A stretch of DNA of 64,000 nucleotides, taken from contig JAKIVD010000007.1 in assembly GCA_021647205.1 (NCBI GenBank), positions 1-64,000 on the forward strand, read 5' to 3'. Shown here in pieces: positions 7,555-15,642 of the stretch. The stretch is from Bacteroidales bacterium (GTDB lineage Bacteria > Bacteroidota > Bacteroidia > Bacteroidales > F082). Numbering within the stretch: the first letter of the stretch is position 1; every line of letters starts with the position of its first letter. The notes below the pieces were generated by a model. It saw only the letters and a list, made by a program, of their open reading frames with translations, was not told where the DNA came from and ran no database searches. The position numbers were made by a program, and so were the translations under genes.

Positions 7555-8856
7555 TTAGAGATATTCTTCTAAATACTTGTAATCAGGAGTTAATTCCCCT
7601 TTAAATAAAATCATTGCCCGTTTAACCGGGGCCGGTATTTCCATCTCTCCAAACGAAGTGTCGTAGTTTGCAGAAGCAATGTCAGGGATAAAGCCAACAA
7701 GGGCATCGCTAAATGTTTGGGAAGATTCGCGGGGCAGTTCGCTGGGCAGAATATCTACAGCCATCACCAGAACTCCGTCGCCCTTAAAGCCCATTGCAGG
7801 TTCGCGGCTGAACGGATTGTACACAAAAACCGGATCTTCAATTTCAGTGCCTTTGTGGGTACATTCGATGGAGCCGTCCGGGTCGCAGGTAACATCGCCA
7901 ATAACCGTGAGTTTGGGCCGACTTTCTTTAAATACCTTTTCAAGGTAATCTTTGGTCACTATCCGTGGGTAACGATCGTCCCAGTACATGCAGTTCATCA
8001 GCACGGTCAGGTGTGGGATGTACTGTTCAAACTGGCTTTCGAATCTTTCAGGGTGATCGTAGTATTCCTGCAGGATGAACTCCTTGCCGGGTTCAAGGGG
8101 TCTGGAAAGGTGCTCTTCCTTAAAAACAACTTTGTAAATCAGGTTTTTCGACTGATTTTCTGCATCCGGCAATTGAAGCAATTCTGACGGACTAATCTCC
8201 TTCACAGGAAGCAATTCCAATATTTCCTGTGCACCCTGCGACACATTTCCGTAACCGGTAATGCCGACAACAATAGGGGAGACCTCTGCAGGAAGACCGT
8301 TGTTCTTTATTTCTTCCCCCACCTTTTTGACAACTTCTTTGGCTTCGTCAAGCGAGTTGTAGTGATGGGTTTGCCGGATTTGCATGAAAGGTGTTTCAAT
8401 GCCCTGTTCCTTCCAGCGTTGTCCCAGCGACCACAACGAATTGATCATCCCGGCCAGTCCGGCGAAACGTCCGAAAAAAATCAAACGCCTGCCCTTTTCG
8501 TCGGTAATCCTTTCGTAATCTACAAGGTTTATTTTACTTTCCATCATATTTTTCAGCAAGGGCATATTGTATTCTTGTCCTTTGATGGTGTGACTGAAAA
8601 AAATATAGGTTTTGTTTTCCTTGAAATAATTCAGTGGCATTTCCTTCACGCCGATCACGATTCCGGAATCGGTGATTTCATCAACAAGCTCAGCGCCCGC
8701 TTCCGCGTATTCGGCATCTTCAAAAATCCGCTTGGCCGATTTGACTACTTCAACCCTTATCCCTTTTTCGACTAATTCCTTTACATGCGCCGGCACAAGG
8801 GCAGCCCGGCGCTCCATCATGTATTTGTCTTCGTAACGTATCCCTATTTTTTGCAT
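7555..8856 (-). CDS. lysine-ketoglutarate reductase (saccharopine-forming)
   Basis: The start is set at 8856 (MQKIGIRYEDK), 433 residues: the promoter -7 box lies at 8884-8891, so the longer frame up to 8910 would begin upstream of the transcript. The N-terminus (RYEDKYMMERRAALVPAHVK) is typical of the AlaDh/PNT-like N domain of LKR and fungal LYS1-type enzymes. Later segments (GITGYGNVSQGAQEIL; IGDVTCDPDGSIE) match the NAD(P)-binding half. Expected reaction: lysine + 2-oxoglutarate + NAD(P)H to saccharopine. It is first in an operon with the saccharopine dehydrogenase. The direction in vivo (catabolic rather than biosynthetic) is inferred from the bacterial context. Confidence 0.85.
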   Translation of the reverse strand: MQKIGIRYEDKYMMERRAALVPAHVKELVEKGIRVEVVKSAKRIFEDAEYAEAGAELVDEITDSGIVIGVKEMPLNYFKENKTYIFFSHTIKGQEYNMPLLKNMMESKINLVDYERITDEKGRRLIFFGRFAGLAGMINSLWSLGQRWKEQGIETPFMQIRQTHHYNSLDEAKEVVKKVGEEIKNNGLPAEVSPIVVGITGYGNVSQGAQEILELLPVKEISPSELLQLPDAENQSKNLIYKVVFKEEHLSRPLEPGKEFILQEYYDHPERFESQFEQYIPHLTVLMNCMYWDDRYPRIVTKDYLEKVFKESRPKLTVIGDVTCDPDGSIECTHKGTEIEDPVFVYNPFSREPAMGFKGDGVLVMAVDILPSELPRESSQTFSDALVGFIPDIASANYDTSFGEMEIPAPVKRAMILFKGELTPDYKYLEEYL

Positions 8857-8883
8857 CGTGCCGGTTGTTGATTTCAAGAAGCG

Positions 8884-8916
8884 CAAACTTAAAAAATATC
8901 CTTTCGGCAATTCAAA
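8884..8916 (-). promoter_or_regulatory. promoter of the lysine degradation operon
   Basis: On the minus strand, TTTG (8916-8913), a 21-base spacer, then TAAGTTTG (8891-8884) match the Bacteroidota -33/-7 pattern. Transcription would begin about 20 bases before the ATG at 8856. A divergent promoter for the toxin-antitoxin remnant lies at 8959-8990. Confidence 0.7.
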
Positions 8917-8958
8917 AAGCGAAAAAATATTTGTTCTTAATCGCCAAACAAATTATTA

Positions 8959-8990
8959 TTTGATTAGATAATTTATGTTTCGTATTTTTG
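8959..8990 (+). promoter_or_regulatory. promoter of the antitoxin-toxin pair
   Basis: TTTG (8959-8962), 20 bases, then TATTTTTG (8983-8990), an excellent match to the Bacteroidota promoter. It is 40 bases upstream of the antitoxin ATG. Confidence 0.72.
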
Positions 8991-9030
8991 TGAATAATTA
9001 GATTTCAGAATACAATAAAAAATAATCATA

Positions 9031-9264
9031 ATGAACGTACAGGCTCAAAAAGCGCTTATTATTGAGCAGTTTAAACAGGTAAACGATATCAGCTTGATTA
9101 ATGCCATTAAAAGCATGCTCGATTATGCTCTAAAAAAAGAACAGGAAAATTTGGATATTCCTGAATCTCACCAAAAACTGGTGATGAGCCGTTTTGATAA
9201 GGTGAGAAAAAAACCGGACAGGCTATTGGATTGGGACGAAGCTAAAGAAACGCTGAAAGCCTGA
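9031..9264 (+). CDS. antitoxin-like protein of a ParE/RelE module
   Basis: This 77-residue, charged, probably helical protein has its stop codon overlapping the ATG of the following toxin frame (TGATG at 9262-9266). This is the classic coupling of antitoxin then toxin. The sequence (helical N-terminus; a C-terminal stretch VRKKPDRLLDWDEAKETLKA) resembles the addiction-module component proteins paired with ParE/RelE toxins. It should bind and neutralise the toxin and may repress its own promoter. The reading frame is intact, with a strong promoter, although the partner toxin carries a stop codon. Confidence 0.7.
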   Translation: MNVQAQKALIIEQFKQVNDISLINAIKSMLDYALKKEQENLDIPESHQKLVMSRFDKVRKKPDRLLDWDEAKETLKA

Positions 9265-9554
9265 TGAAAAAGTACAAAGTTAAAATTGAACCTGAAGCCC
9301 TTGCAGATTTTCAGTAAATTACCGACTGGTACAATGAACAACAGGCAGGACTTGGCAAAAGGTTTCAAAGTTCTACCATAAAACAAATTAACTCCCTAAA
9401 TAAAAACCCACAGATATATACTATCCGCTATAAAGAAATCCGTTGTGTTTTGATAAAGAAATTCCCGTACCAGGTGCATTTCTACATCAATGATGAAAGC
9501 AGTGCGCTTGAAGTCCTGGCAGTTATCAGTACCAGCCGTAACCCGAAGATTTGA
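9264..9554 (+). pseudogene. ParE/RelE-family toxin interrupted by a stop codon
   Basis: Read from the ATG at 9264, the frame gives MKKYKVKIEPEALADFQ, then TAA at 9315-9317. It continues in the same frame with ITDWYNEQQAGLGKRFQ... through RYKEIRCVLIKKFPYQVHFY to SRNPKI and TGA at 9552-9554. The whole 96-codon frame matches ParE/RelE toxins (a helical ALxDFxEIxxWYN start, then beta strands RxxLxxxFPYxxxF and a vxAVxxxSRNP end). The premature stop needs only one substitution, for example GAA to TAA, since Glu is usual there. There is no frameshift, so inactivation looks recent. Readthrough or sequencing error are alternatives. Confidence 0.82.
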
Positions 9555-9786
9555 GCGGGAAAAACATCTAAGGATTAGTAAAGTAAAAGCCCACCCGCTC
9601 GCGCGCATTTCCGCCAAAGGTCGGACAGGTGTAATGCGTGCGGAATGCAAATCTACGGATATAAACGGACGCGAAACATTCGCGCCCGAGTAGTGTGAGT
9701 TTGGAAAATTTGGAAGAATTAGCATGGCACCAGTCTCTCCCCCGCACAGGTCTATCTGGAAGACACGCCAGATGTGTGTGCTTTGT

Positions 9787-10464
9787 TTACTCCTTCCCAA
9801 TTAAAGCTTTAAGGTAATCTGTATCATAATTACTTTTTGGGGGAAACAAACGCCTGAATATTTTGACAAACCATCCATAAGCTTTTTTACTGAACACTTT
9901 TAGAACTACTACATAAACTAACCCTGCCCATGTTAAAATTTCGTAAATCATTTGAATAGTTTTATCCACATGATAGTCTAAAAAGTTAGCTGAAAACGAA
10001 AGTAGAACAAGTACTATCAGGAAGAAAAAGAGATAGTTGTTGAATTTGACATATTTTTTGTAAAAAAGAATTTCAATATCAGTTAGATGATTTTCATATT
10101 CTTTATTTCCCCAAATGAGTAAGTACTGACGCTTCATTCTGTAATAACTTATTAGTTTGTTCATTTCTAATAAAATAGACATCTTATCGTTAAAATAGTA
10201 ATTTAATTTCTTATCCTTTTCCGGCAGTGAAATCTGTAGCTTTGGCAGCAACCTAAATTGCTCATTAATCAAGTTTAAACTTTTCGCCACAAACCCAAGT
10301 TCATAGTAACTCACTTTAATCGCTTCCAATATTTCACCATCATATTCTTTTGTGTAATCAAGCACAAAATGGTGTTGGTTCTCTTCCCACAGGTTTACCA
10401 CCGCTTGATAATCATCACTAAAAAAGAGCTTTTCAATTTGGCTAAAAAAACTGTTGTAATCCAT
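9787..10464 (-). CDS. hypothetical two-helix membrane protein (possible immunity protein)
   Basis: I do not recognise this 225-residue protein. It has a soluble, charged N-terminal part (about 1-135, helix-rich) and two hydrophobic segments near the C-terminus (about 143-162, FNNYLFFFLIVLVLLSF, and about 172-192, ILTWAGLVYVVVLKVF), then a basic tail. The gene is more AT-rich than its neighbours, which suggests acquisition. It begins three bases after the stop of the RHS C-terminal tail. In RHS loci that position is commonly held by the immunity gene, so an immunity role is a plausible inference but is not shown by sequence. The preceding gap, 9555-9786, holds no gene. Confidence 0.6.
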   Translation of the reverse strand: MDYNSFFSQIEKLFFSDDYQAVVNLWEENQHHFVLDYTKEYDGEILEAIKVSYYELGFVAKSLNLINEQFRLLPKLQISLPEKDKKLNYYFNDKMSILLEMNKLISYYRMKRQYLLIWGNKEYENHLTDIEILFYKKYVKFNNYLFFFLIVLVLLSFSANFLDYHVDKTIQMIYEILTWAGLVYVVVLKVFSKKAYGWFVKIFRRLFPPKSNYDTDYLKALIGKE

Positions 10465-10467
10465 AAC

Positions 10468-11133
10468 TTAATTATTAGTTGGTGATATTTGTTGTTCACC
10501 GTTATCTACCGGTTTCTGTGGCATTTTTACATCTGTATTATCAAAGTATTGGTATATTAATTGTATAGCCCTCATGCCAAAATATGCAGATGGGAGCATT
10601 CCCAGAGGTGGGCCACCATTTGGCCCGTTTCCAAAAATATCATTTTTCATGCCATTTCTACTTTGAATGTTTAAGTGTTCTGAGCTCTGTTTTCGTGCTT
10701 TTTCAGAGTTTCTCCAGTCTTCTCTTTTTTTATGGGAATAACCCGGGTTCCATTTAGCAAAACCATCATAAACTTCCCTTAAGAATAACCCCAATCCTAT
10801 ACCAAAAAAGATTGGATTTCCTCGTGAACGTGTAAGAACCATTACCATTGATGCCGGAGCTAAAACCTCCGCTTCATCCAGTGTAATCACGGCGGTATAG
10901 CTGCTTGCGGCATTTGCGTTTTTGCCCATGCCCATTGCCGTCCCTGTTCCACTCATGGCTGACTCGACAGCAGTTTTCGAAAAGTCGAAGTTAATCTGCC
11001 CATCGGCAGAATAAGATGATGATGTCATCATTTTTGCCCCCACATCAATACCATGTTTTGCCAACTGACTGTTATTATATCCCGGGCGGCCAAAGGCATT
11101 GCCTGAGCTATAGTTTTTAAATGCAAACATCAT
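10468..11133 (-). CDS. detached C-terminal tail of an RHS-type protein
   Basis: This open frame of 221 codons starts at ATGATG overlapping the TGA of the upstream RHS fragment, in another reading frame. The N-terminal part (SSGNAFGRPGYNNSQLAKHG, then IDVGAK) resembles tails found after the RHS core in Bacteroidota. It was therefore probably fused to the core and separated by a frameshift near 11130. The middle is hydrophobic (about 85-118) and the C-terminus is polar and proline/asparagine-rich. No known toxin active site was recognised. Whether it is translated alone is unknown. Confidence 0.55.
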   Translation of the reverse strand: MMFAFKNYSSGNAFGRPGYNNSQLAKHGIDVGAKMMTSSSYSADGQINFDFSKTAVESAMSGTGTAMGMGKNANAASSYTAVITLDEAEVLAPASMVMVLTRSRGNPIFFGIGLGLFLREVYDGFAKWNPGYSHKKREDWRNSEKARKQSSEHLNIQSRNGMKNDIFGNGPNGGPPLGMLPSAYFGMRAIQLIYQYFDNTDVKMPQKPVDNGEQQISPTNN

Positions 11134-11800
11134 GCGCTGTATGCTTTTTGTGCGCCTTTAAACGGGTTGTCCGAAGAAAACTCACTTGTAGCAAAGGCGC
11201 TGTTTGCGCTTGCCAATGCAAGGTTTGCTGCGGCTTCAAGACTTGCCCCGTTTGCAATAGCGGCATCAAAAGTGCCGGCAAATACTCCGGCATAAAAGCT
11301 GGTAGCATCATTGAGTGCACCGCCTATTGCTAAATTAATTACAGTTTCGTAAATAGAGTATGAAGGGCCGCCTCCAATGTCAGCAATCTCCGTAATCATA
11401 TAACCACTCGGATCGGTATATTTTAGCGGGTTGTTGAGGGCATAAGTATAAAGGTTAAAGCCCTGTGTGTTGCCTGGAATTCCAATTACAGGGTCGGGGC
11501 TTGTAAAATAGCTGAATACGGGGTCGTAAACACGGGGCCGTTCATGTTTACCAGGTCAAAGTTGTCGAGATGTTCGTGGCCTGTATAACCACGGTCGAAC
11601 AAATAGGAATTGGGCATATTGTTAAATGTCCAGTCTGTTGGGTTGTGTCTTCTTCCCCCCGCCTCCATTTCATTCCGGACGGGCAGGCAGGGGTCAAAAC
11701 TTAACTTCTCAACAATATTGCCGGTTTCGCCGGTTATGGTTTCGTAGCTGCCGGGGTGGTCTTTGTGGGTTGCAAACAAATAGTCCTGCAAAGTGAACAT
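11130..11800 (-). pseudogene. truncated, frameshifted RHS core-domain gene
   Basis: Read on the minus strand, 11800-11486 encodes an RHS-associated core: THKDHPGSYETITGETGN, VEKLSFDP, GRRHNPTDW, FDRGYTGHEHLDNF, NMNGPV. At about 11543-11550 the frame shifts. An extra GT in GTGTTTACGAC breaks the expected NGPVYDP. The next frame continues with YDPVFSYFTSPDP, NLYTYALNNPLKYTDPSGY and an alanine-rich linker until a stop at 11130. The 5' part of the gene (the repeats) is missing, as a stop lies just upstream of 11800. There is also a 30-base in-frame insertion inside the SFDPWGRR motif. This is a dead remnant of an RHS polymorphic-toxin-type gene. Confidence 0.82.
11652..11683. repeat. 30-base insertion splitting a Trp codon in the RHS core
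   Basis: The family motif is SFDPWGRRxNPxDW. Here the coding strand reads GACCCCTG, then a 30-base segment, then GGGAAGAAGA. Removing the segment restores GAC CCC TGG GGA AGA AGA (DPWGRR). The insert begins CCTGCCCGTCCGG and ends GGAGGCGGG, resembling small GC-rich palindromic repeat pieces. Ends are approximate because G-runs make the exact border ambiguous. Confidence 0.6.
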
Positions 11801-12001
11801 GAAGCAAAGTTAGTCTTTTTTGGCAGCAAAAGTTCAGGCCTGCCGGCGCACCGGCCTGGCTGGAAGACTTGGACGAGGAGGGTAAGTCCAGTTGATGGCC
11901 TTGCAAGCCATTGCACAAATAGGTTATTGAGCCGCAATACGCTGCCGTAAAAGATTTGGAAAGGATTGATTAATCGTTATTCATTGAATAAAAAGTAAAA
12001 C

Positions 12002-12415
12002 CTACCTGAAATGCAATAGCGCCAGACGATAGGACTCAAGGCCGAAGCCAATGATTGAACCGGTACAATTGGGCGCAAGATAAGAAACATGCCTGAAATC
12101 CTCACGTGCCATAATATTTGAGATGTGCACTTCGATAACCGGCGTGTCGATGGCTTTGATGGCATCGGCAATGGCGATGGAAGTATGCGAATAGGCACCG
12201 GCGTTTAAAATTATGGCATTAAACTCAAGGTTGGCAGTCTGTAATTTATCAATGATTTCCCCCTCGATATTTGACTGAAAATAACTGATTTCGAATTCCG
12301 TGAAATCTGCAATTAGCTCATCGAGGTAATCTTCAAACGAAAGTTTACCATAAACATCGGTTTCACGCTGACCCAGTAAATTCAGGCTGGGGCCATTCAA
12401 AATCAGTATTCTCAT
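12002..12415 (-). CDS. aroQ: type II 3-dehydroquinate dehydratase
   Basis: This 137-residue protein is full-length for the small dodecameric type II enzyme. Diagnostic segments are NGPSLNLLGQRE at the N-terminus, NAGAYSHTSIAIADA, and the substrate-binding EVHISNIMAREDFRHVSYL. It converts 3-dehydroquinate to 3-dehydroshikimate in the shikimate pathway. A -7 box (TAGCTTTG on the minus strand, 12448-12441) lies between it and the upstream ccsBA gene, so it probably has its own promoter. The gap 11801-12001 holds no gene, only GC-rich short repeats (GCCTGCCGGCGCACCGGCC). Confidence 0.96.
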   Translation of the reverse strand: MRILILNGPSLNLLGQRETDVYGKLSFEDYLDELIADFTEFEISYFQSNIEGEIIDKLQTANLEFNAIILNAGAYSHTSIAIADAIKAIDTPVIEVHISNIMAREDFRHVSYLAPNCTGSIIGFGLESYRLALLHFR

Positions 12416-12469
12416 CAGTACTTCGTGTTTAGCAACTTCACAAAGCTAAAAAAATCTGCGATACCTGAC

Positions 12470-15400
12470 CTATAATGCGGGTTCTTCTTTTACAAACTTC
12501 CTTTCATTGATGTACGCCCAAATTGCCAAAACAGCAATGACTGCCAATGTGTAATAAACGAAATCAGGTATTGGGACCGGATCGCCCGATGCGTAGGAAT
12601 GCAGTCCCGACAGGTAATAATTGACACCAAAGTATGTCATTAATATGGAAAAGTAACCAATGAGGGAAGCGAAGTTGAAGGCGTAATTTCCCTTTACCCC
12701 CGGGATAAACCGCATGTGCAGGATGAAAGAATACAACAGTACACTCACCAAAGCCCAGGTTTCTTTGGGGTCCCAGCCCCAGTAGCGCCCCCAGCTTTCG
12801 TTGGCCCAAACACCGCCAAGGAAAGTACCGATGGTAAGCATGTACAGGCCAATGGTCAGGGCACGCTCGTTAATGGCGCTCAGGTTTTTAATCCGTAACT
12901 CAAGCATCTCTGCATTCTTCTTGTTTTTGAGGGCCATCAACAACAGGTTGAAAAAGCCGAGCAGCATGCCCAGGGCAAGGAAGCCGTAACTGGCTGTAAT
13001 GATGGACACATGGATGGTAAGCCAATAAGATTTCAGTACCGGAACAAGGTTCGTGATCTCGGGGTCCATCCAGCTTAAATGGGCTACCATCAGAATAATT
13101 GAAGTGAGAATGGTTGTGGCAGCAATGGTCATATTGGAGCGCTTGGAGAAAACAAGTCCGGCAAGCAGTGTTACCCAGGCAATGTAAATCAGAGATTCGT
13201 AACCGTCGCTCCAGGGTGCGTGTCCCGAAATGTACCACCTTAGGGCCAATCCTGCCGTTTGAAAGATAAAGCCCACAATGACGAGAACAATTATACCTTT
13301 GACGATTACCCCGATAATTTTAGAGTTGCGGAATAAATCAACAAAAACAAGGATGATCATAATCATCCCCAAAAGACCATACACCAGGCTCAGGTTATCG
13401 AAAATGGACATCCGGTTGTAGGTAATTTCCATTTGGGTTTTGCTTTCCGGCGGATAAATCTCGGCACCGAATTTCTTTTGGTAAGCAGCAATGCTGTTCA
13501 CCAGTTCGTTGGCTCGCTGTACGTCGTTTTCTCTCACGCTGATTAATAAATCGGCGACAACCGTGCTTTGATAGAGCGAATCTTCAGCGCTCAGTCCATG
13601 CAGGTGTGCGCTGGGTGTATGCCAGGTAGCATAAGGATCGTTGGGGTTGGGCAGGATTTTAAGGAATTCACCTTTGTAAATCATAAAACTGATGTTGAGC
13701 CGCTCGTCAACTTTCATCACGTCCTTGTCAAGCATGCTTCTTTGAGAAGGTTTCTTGGCGTAGGCCGCCGAAACGAGTTCGCTGAGTTTGTAGGTGTTGT
13801 TGCCCATGTCGATAAAATCGAGGTAGGAAGCGTATTTACCTTCAATACCAAGTATTCCCTGCAATTGCGGGTTTTTGACTTTGATCAGGGCTACCTGTTG
13901 CCAGTACAATGGCTCGCTGAGCATGCCGAGAAATACCTGGTCGGCATTCATCCCGAGCAGTTTGTCTTTGCGTGTAAGTTTCCGCAGTAGTTCACTTGAG
14001 AGGGTATTGATGGGTTTTAACCGGCCGTCGTGTGCCTGAACGAGCAGGCTGCCAAAGTTTTCGGCCAGTTGTTTGTCAACCACGGGAACTTTGTCCGTGT
14101 CGAGGTGCCCGTGCTGCTGGCTGTAAAGTCCGGATGCTGAAAACATAAGCAGGACAAGTAGCGCTGCTGTTACATTTTTGGTTTTGATGGTTTTGTTGCG
14201 GATAACTTTTCCCATCTGGGCAAACCGGGTTGAGCGGCTGAACAGCGAAAGAAACATGCCAAGTGTCATTATTCCGTATCCGATGTAAGTGAACAAAGTT
14301 CCCCAGTAATCGTGATTGACTGAGAGAACAGTCCCTTTCTCGTCCGTGTCGTAGGATGACTGGAAAAAGCGGTAGCCACCATAATTCAGCACATTGTTCA
14401 TAAAGATCCGGTGGTCTTTCCTGATGTTGTTGCGTTCATCCTCCAGGGTAACTTCACTGGCATAGGAGGAGGGGCTCATGGAACCGGGATAGCGTTCGAG
14501 CTGAAAGTCTTTTAAAGTCAGCGAGAAGGGAAGTACAATCTCTTTCGATCCAAAAGTCATCCGGATGTCGGTTCCGTTAAGCGAAAAGGATTTGCTCACT
14601 CCTTTGAAACCTTTCCCTCCCCGGAGCGCAACTTGTTTGGTTTCGCTGCCGGAACTCACCTCCACGACCAGGGCATCCATCAACCTGCCCTCATTACCGG
14701 TGTAGGGCACAAAGTCAGTACCGGCACTTTCGTAAAAATTAGTCAAAACGATACTTAACCCGCTGGTGCGATAGAGCATTCTCATGTTAAAGGGATACCA
14801 GTTTCCGGGAATCAGCGCTTCGCTGGGGCCGCCGGCCATCGACATGGTAAACAATGTGTCTAAGGGGAGAATTTCGAGCGCCCCGTTGGAATAGCGGATG
14901 TTTATGGCATCAGGTTCGGGTGTGCTCCCAAAGTGGATGCTGTGTGCACCCGGTTTAATGCTGCTTTCATTTTTGATTTGGTAAGTCATTCTTCCGGCAT
15001 TTTCCCGGGAGGCAACCAGAACAATATAGGGGTCGCCACCCTGTTGCAGTTCAGTAAGCACCTCCCTGGCATTGGGCACATATTTTACCGTCTTAAAGCG
15101 AAAGTTTTTGTCGCCAATCTCTATTTTACTTTTGAACGCATTGGGTGTCAGCACCGATAGCTTGGTTTTCTCGTCATGGCTTACGGTTTCGTTGTTGTTG
15201 CTCAGCGTAATGGAAACAAAGGCCTGATCGGTGAGCATGCTGTTGGAGGTTTGTCCTTCGCGAATGCTCATCATCCCTTCATAACTCACAAACCGCGTGA
15301 TAGCTGAACCAAACAAGACGACCAAAAAAGAAATATGGAAAAGAAAAACGGTGAATTTTTCCCAGGTGTACATTTTATAAATGAAAATATTGGCTACCAG

Positions 15401-15580
15401 GTTAATGGACAACAGCAGCATCAGGATGTTAAACCAGGTTGTATTGTAAACAACGGCTTTTGCCGCCGTGGCGCCATAATCGTTCTCGATAAATGTTGCC
15501 GTACCAATGGAAGCCGCAAAAATCAGGATCAACATGCCCATGGTCTGCATGGAAAAAAGTATGGATGTTATTTTTTTCAT
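12470..15580 (-). CDS. ccsBA: fused cytochrome c biogenesis protein CcsBA
   Basis: This 1036-residue membrane protein has a ResB/CcsB-like N-terminal half: TM helices near 10-35, 47-90 and 430-450, with a large periplasmic region of about 95-425. A second periplasmic stretch (about 480-690) and a CcsA C-terminal half with about eight TM helices follow. The tryptophan-rich heme-handling motif WGWDPKETWAL is at 934-944. Such fusions export heme and ligate it to CxxCH motifs (system II). The gene fits the nine-heme cytochrome at 340-2043. Two-part fusions of this kind are usual in Bacteroidota and Epsilonproteobacteria. The upstream Smr-domain gene ends 62 bases before the start and may be co-transcribed. 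Confidence 0.93.
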   Translation of the reverse strand: MKKITSILFSMQTMGMLILIFAASIGTATFIENDYGATAAKAVVYNTTWFNILMLLLSINLVANIFIYKMYTWEKFTVFLFHISFLVVLFGSAITRFVSYEGMMSIREGQTSNSMLTDQAFVSITLSNNNETVSHDEKTKLSVLTPNAFKSKIEIGDKNFRFKTVKYVPNAREVLTELQQGGDPYIVLVASRENAGRMTYQIKNESSIKPGAHSIHFGSTPEPDAINIRYSNGALEILPLDTLFTMSMAGGPSEALIPGNWYPFNMRMLYRTSGLSIVLTNFYESAGTDFVPYTGNEGRLMDALVVEVSSGSETKQVALRGGKGFKGVSKSFSLNGTDIRMTFGSKEIVLPFSLTLKDFQLERYPGSMSPSSYASEVTLEDERNNIRKDHRIFMNNVLNYGGYRFFQSSYDTDEKGTVLSVNHDYWGTLFTYIGYGIMTLGMFLSLFSRSTRFAQMGKVIRNKTIKTKNVTAALLVLLMFSASGLYSQQHGHLDTDKVPVVDKQLAENFGSLLVQAHDGRLKPINTLSSELLRKLTRKDKLLGMNADQVFLGMLSEPLYWQQVALIKVKNPQLQGILGIEGKYASYLDFIDMGNNTYKLSELVSAAYAKKPSQRSMLDKDVMKVDERLNISFMIYKGEFLKILPNPNDPYATWHTPSAHLHGLSAEDSLYQSTVVADLLISVRENDVQRANELVNSIAAYQKKFGAEIYPPESKTQMEITYNRMSIFDNLSLVYGLLGMIMIILVFVDLFRNSKIIGVIVKGIIVLVIVGFIFQTAGLALRWYISGHAPWSDGYESLIYIAWVTLLAGLVFSKRSNMTIAATTILTSIILMVAHLSWMDPEITNLVPVLKSYWLTIHVSIITASYGFLALGMLLGFFNLLLMALKNKKNAEMLELRIKNLSAINERALTIGLYMLTIGTFLGGVWANESWGRYWGWDPKETWALVSVLLYSFILHMRFIPGVKGNYAFNFASLIGYFSILMTYFGVNYYLSGLHSYASGDPVPIPDFVYYTLAVIAVLAIWAYINERKFVKEEPAL

Positions 15581-15642
15581 TTTTGTAATGGTTAATTGTT
15601 TATATTGAAATCGTTGGTTTTCTGTTAAATTCTGATTGGTAT

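Noticed and set aside
11120-11150. Programmed frameshift joining the RHS core to its tail
   Set aside because: The CAAAAAGC stretch is not in the frame of a standard X-XXY-YYZ slippery site; decay is simpler.
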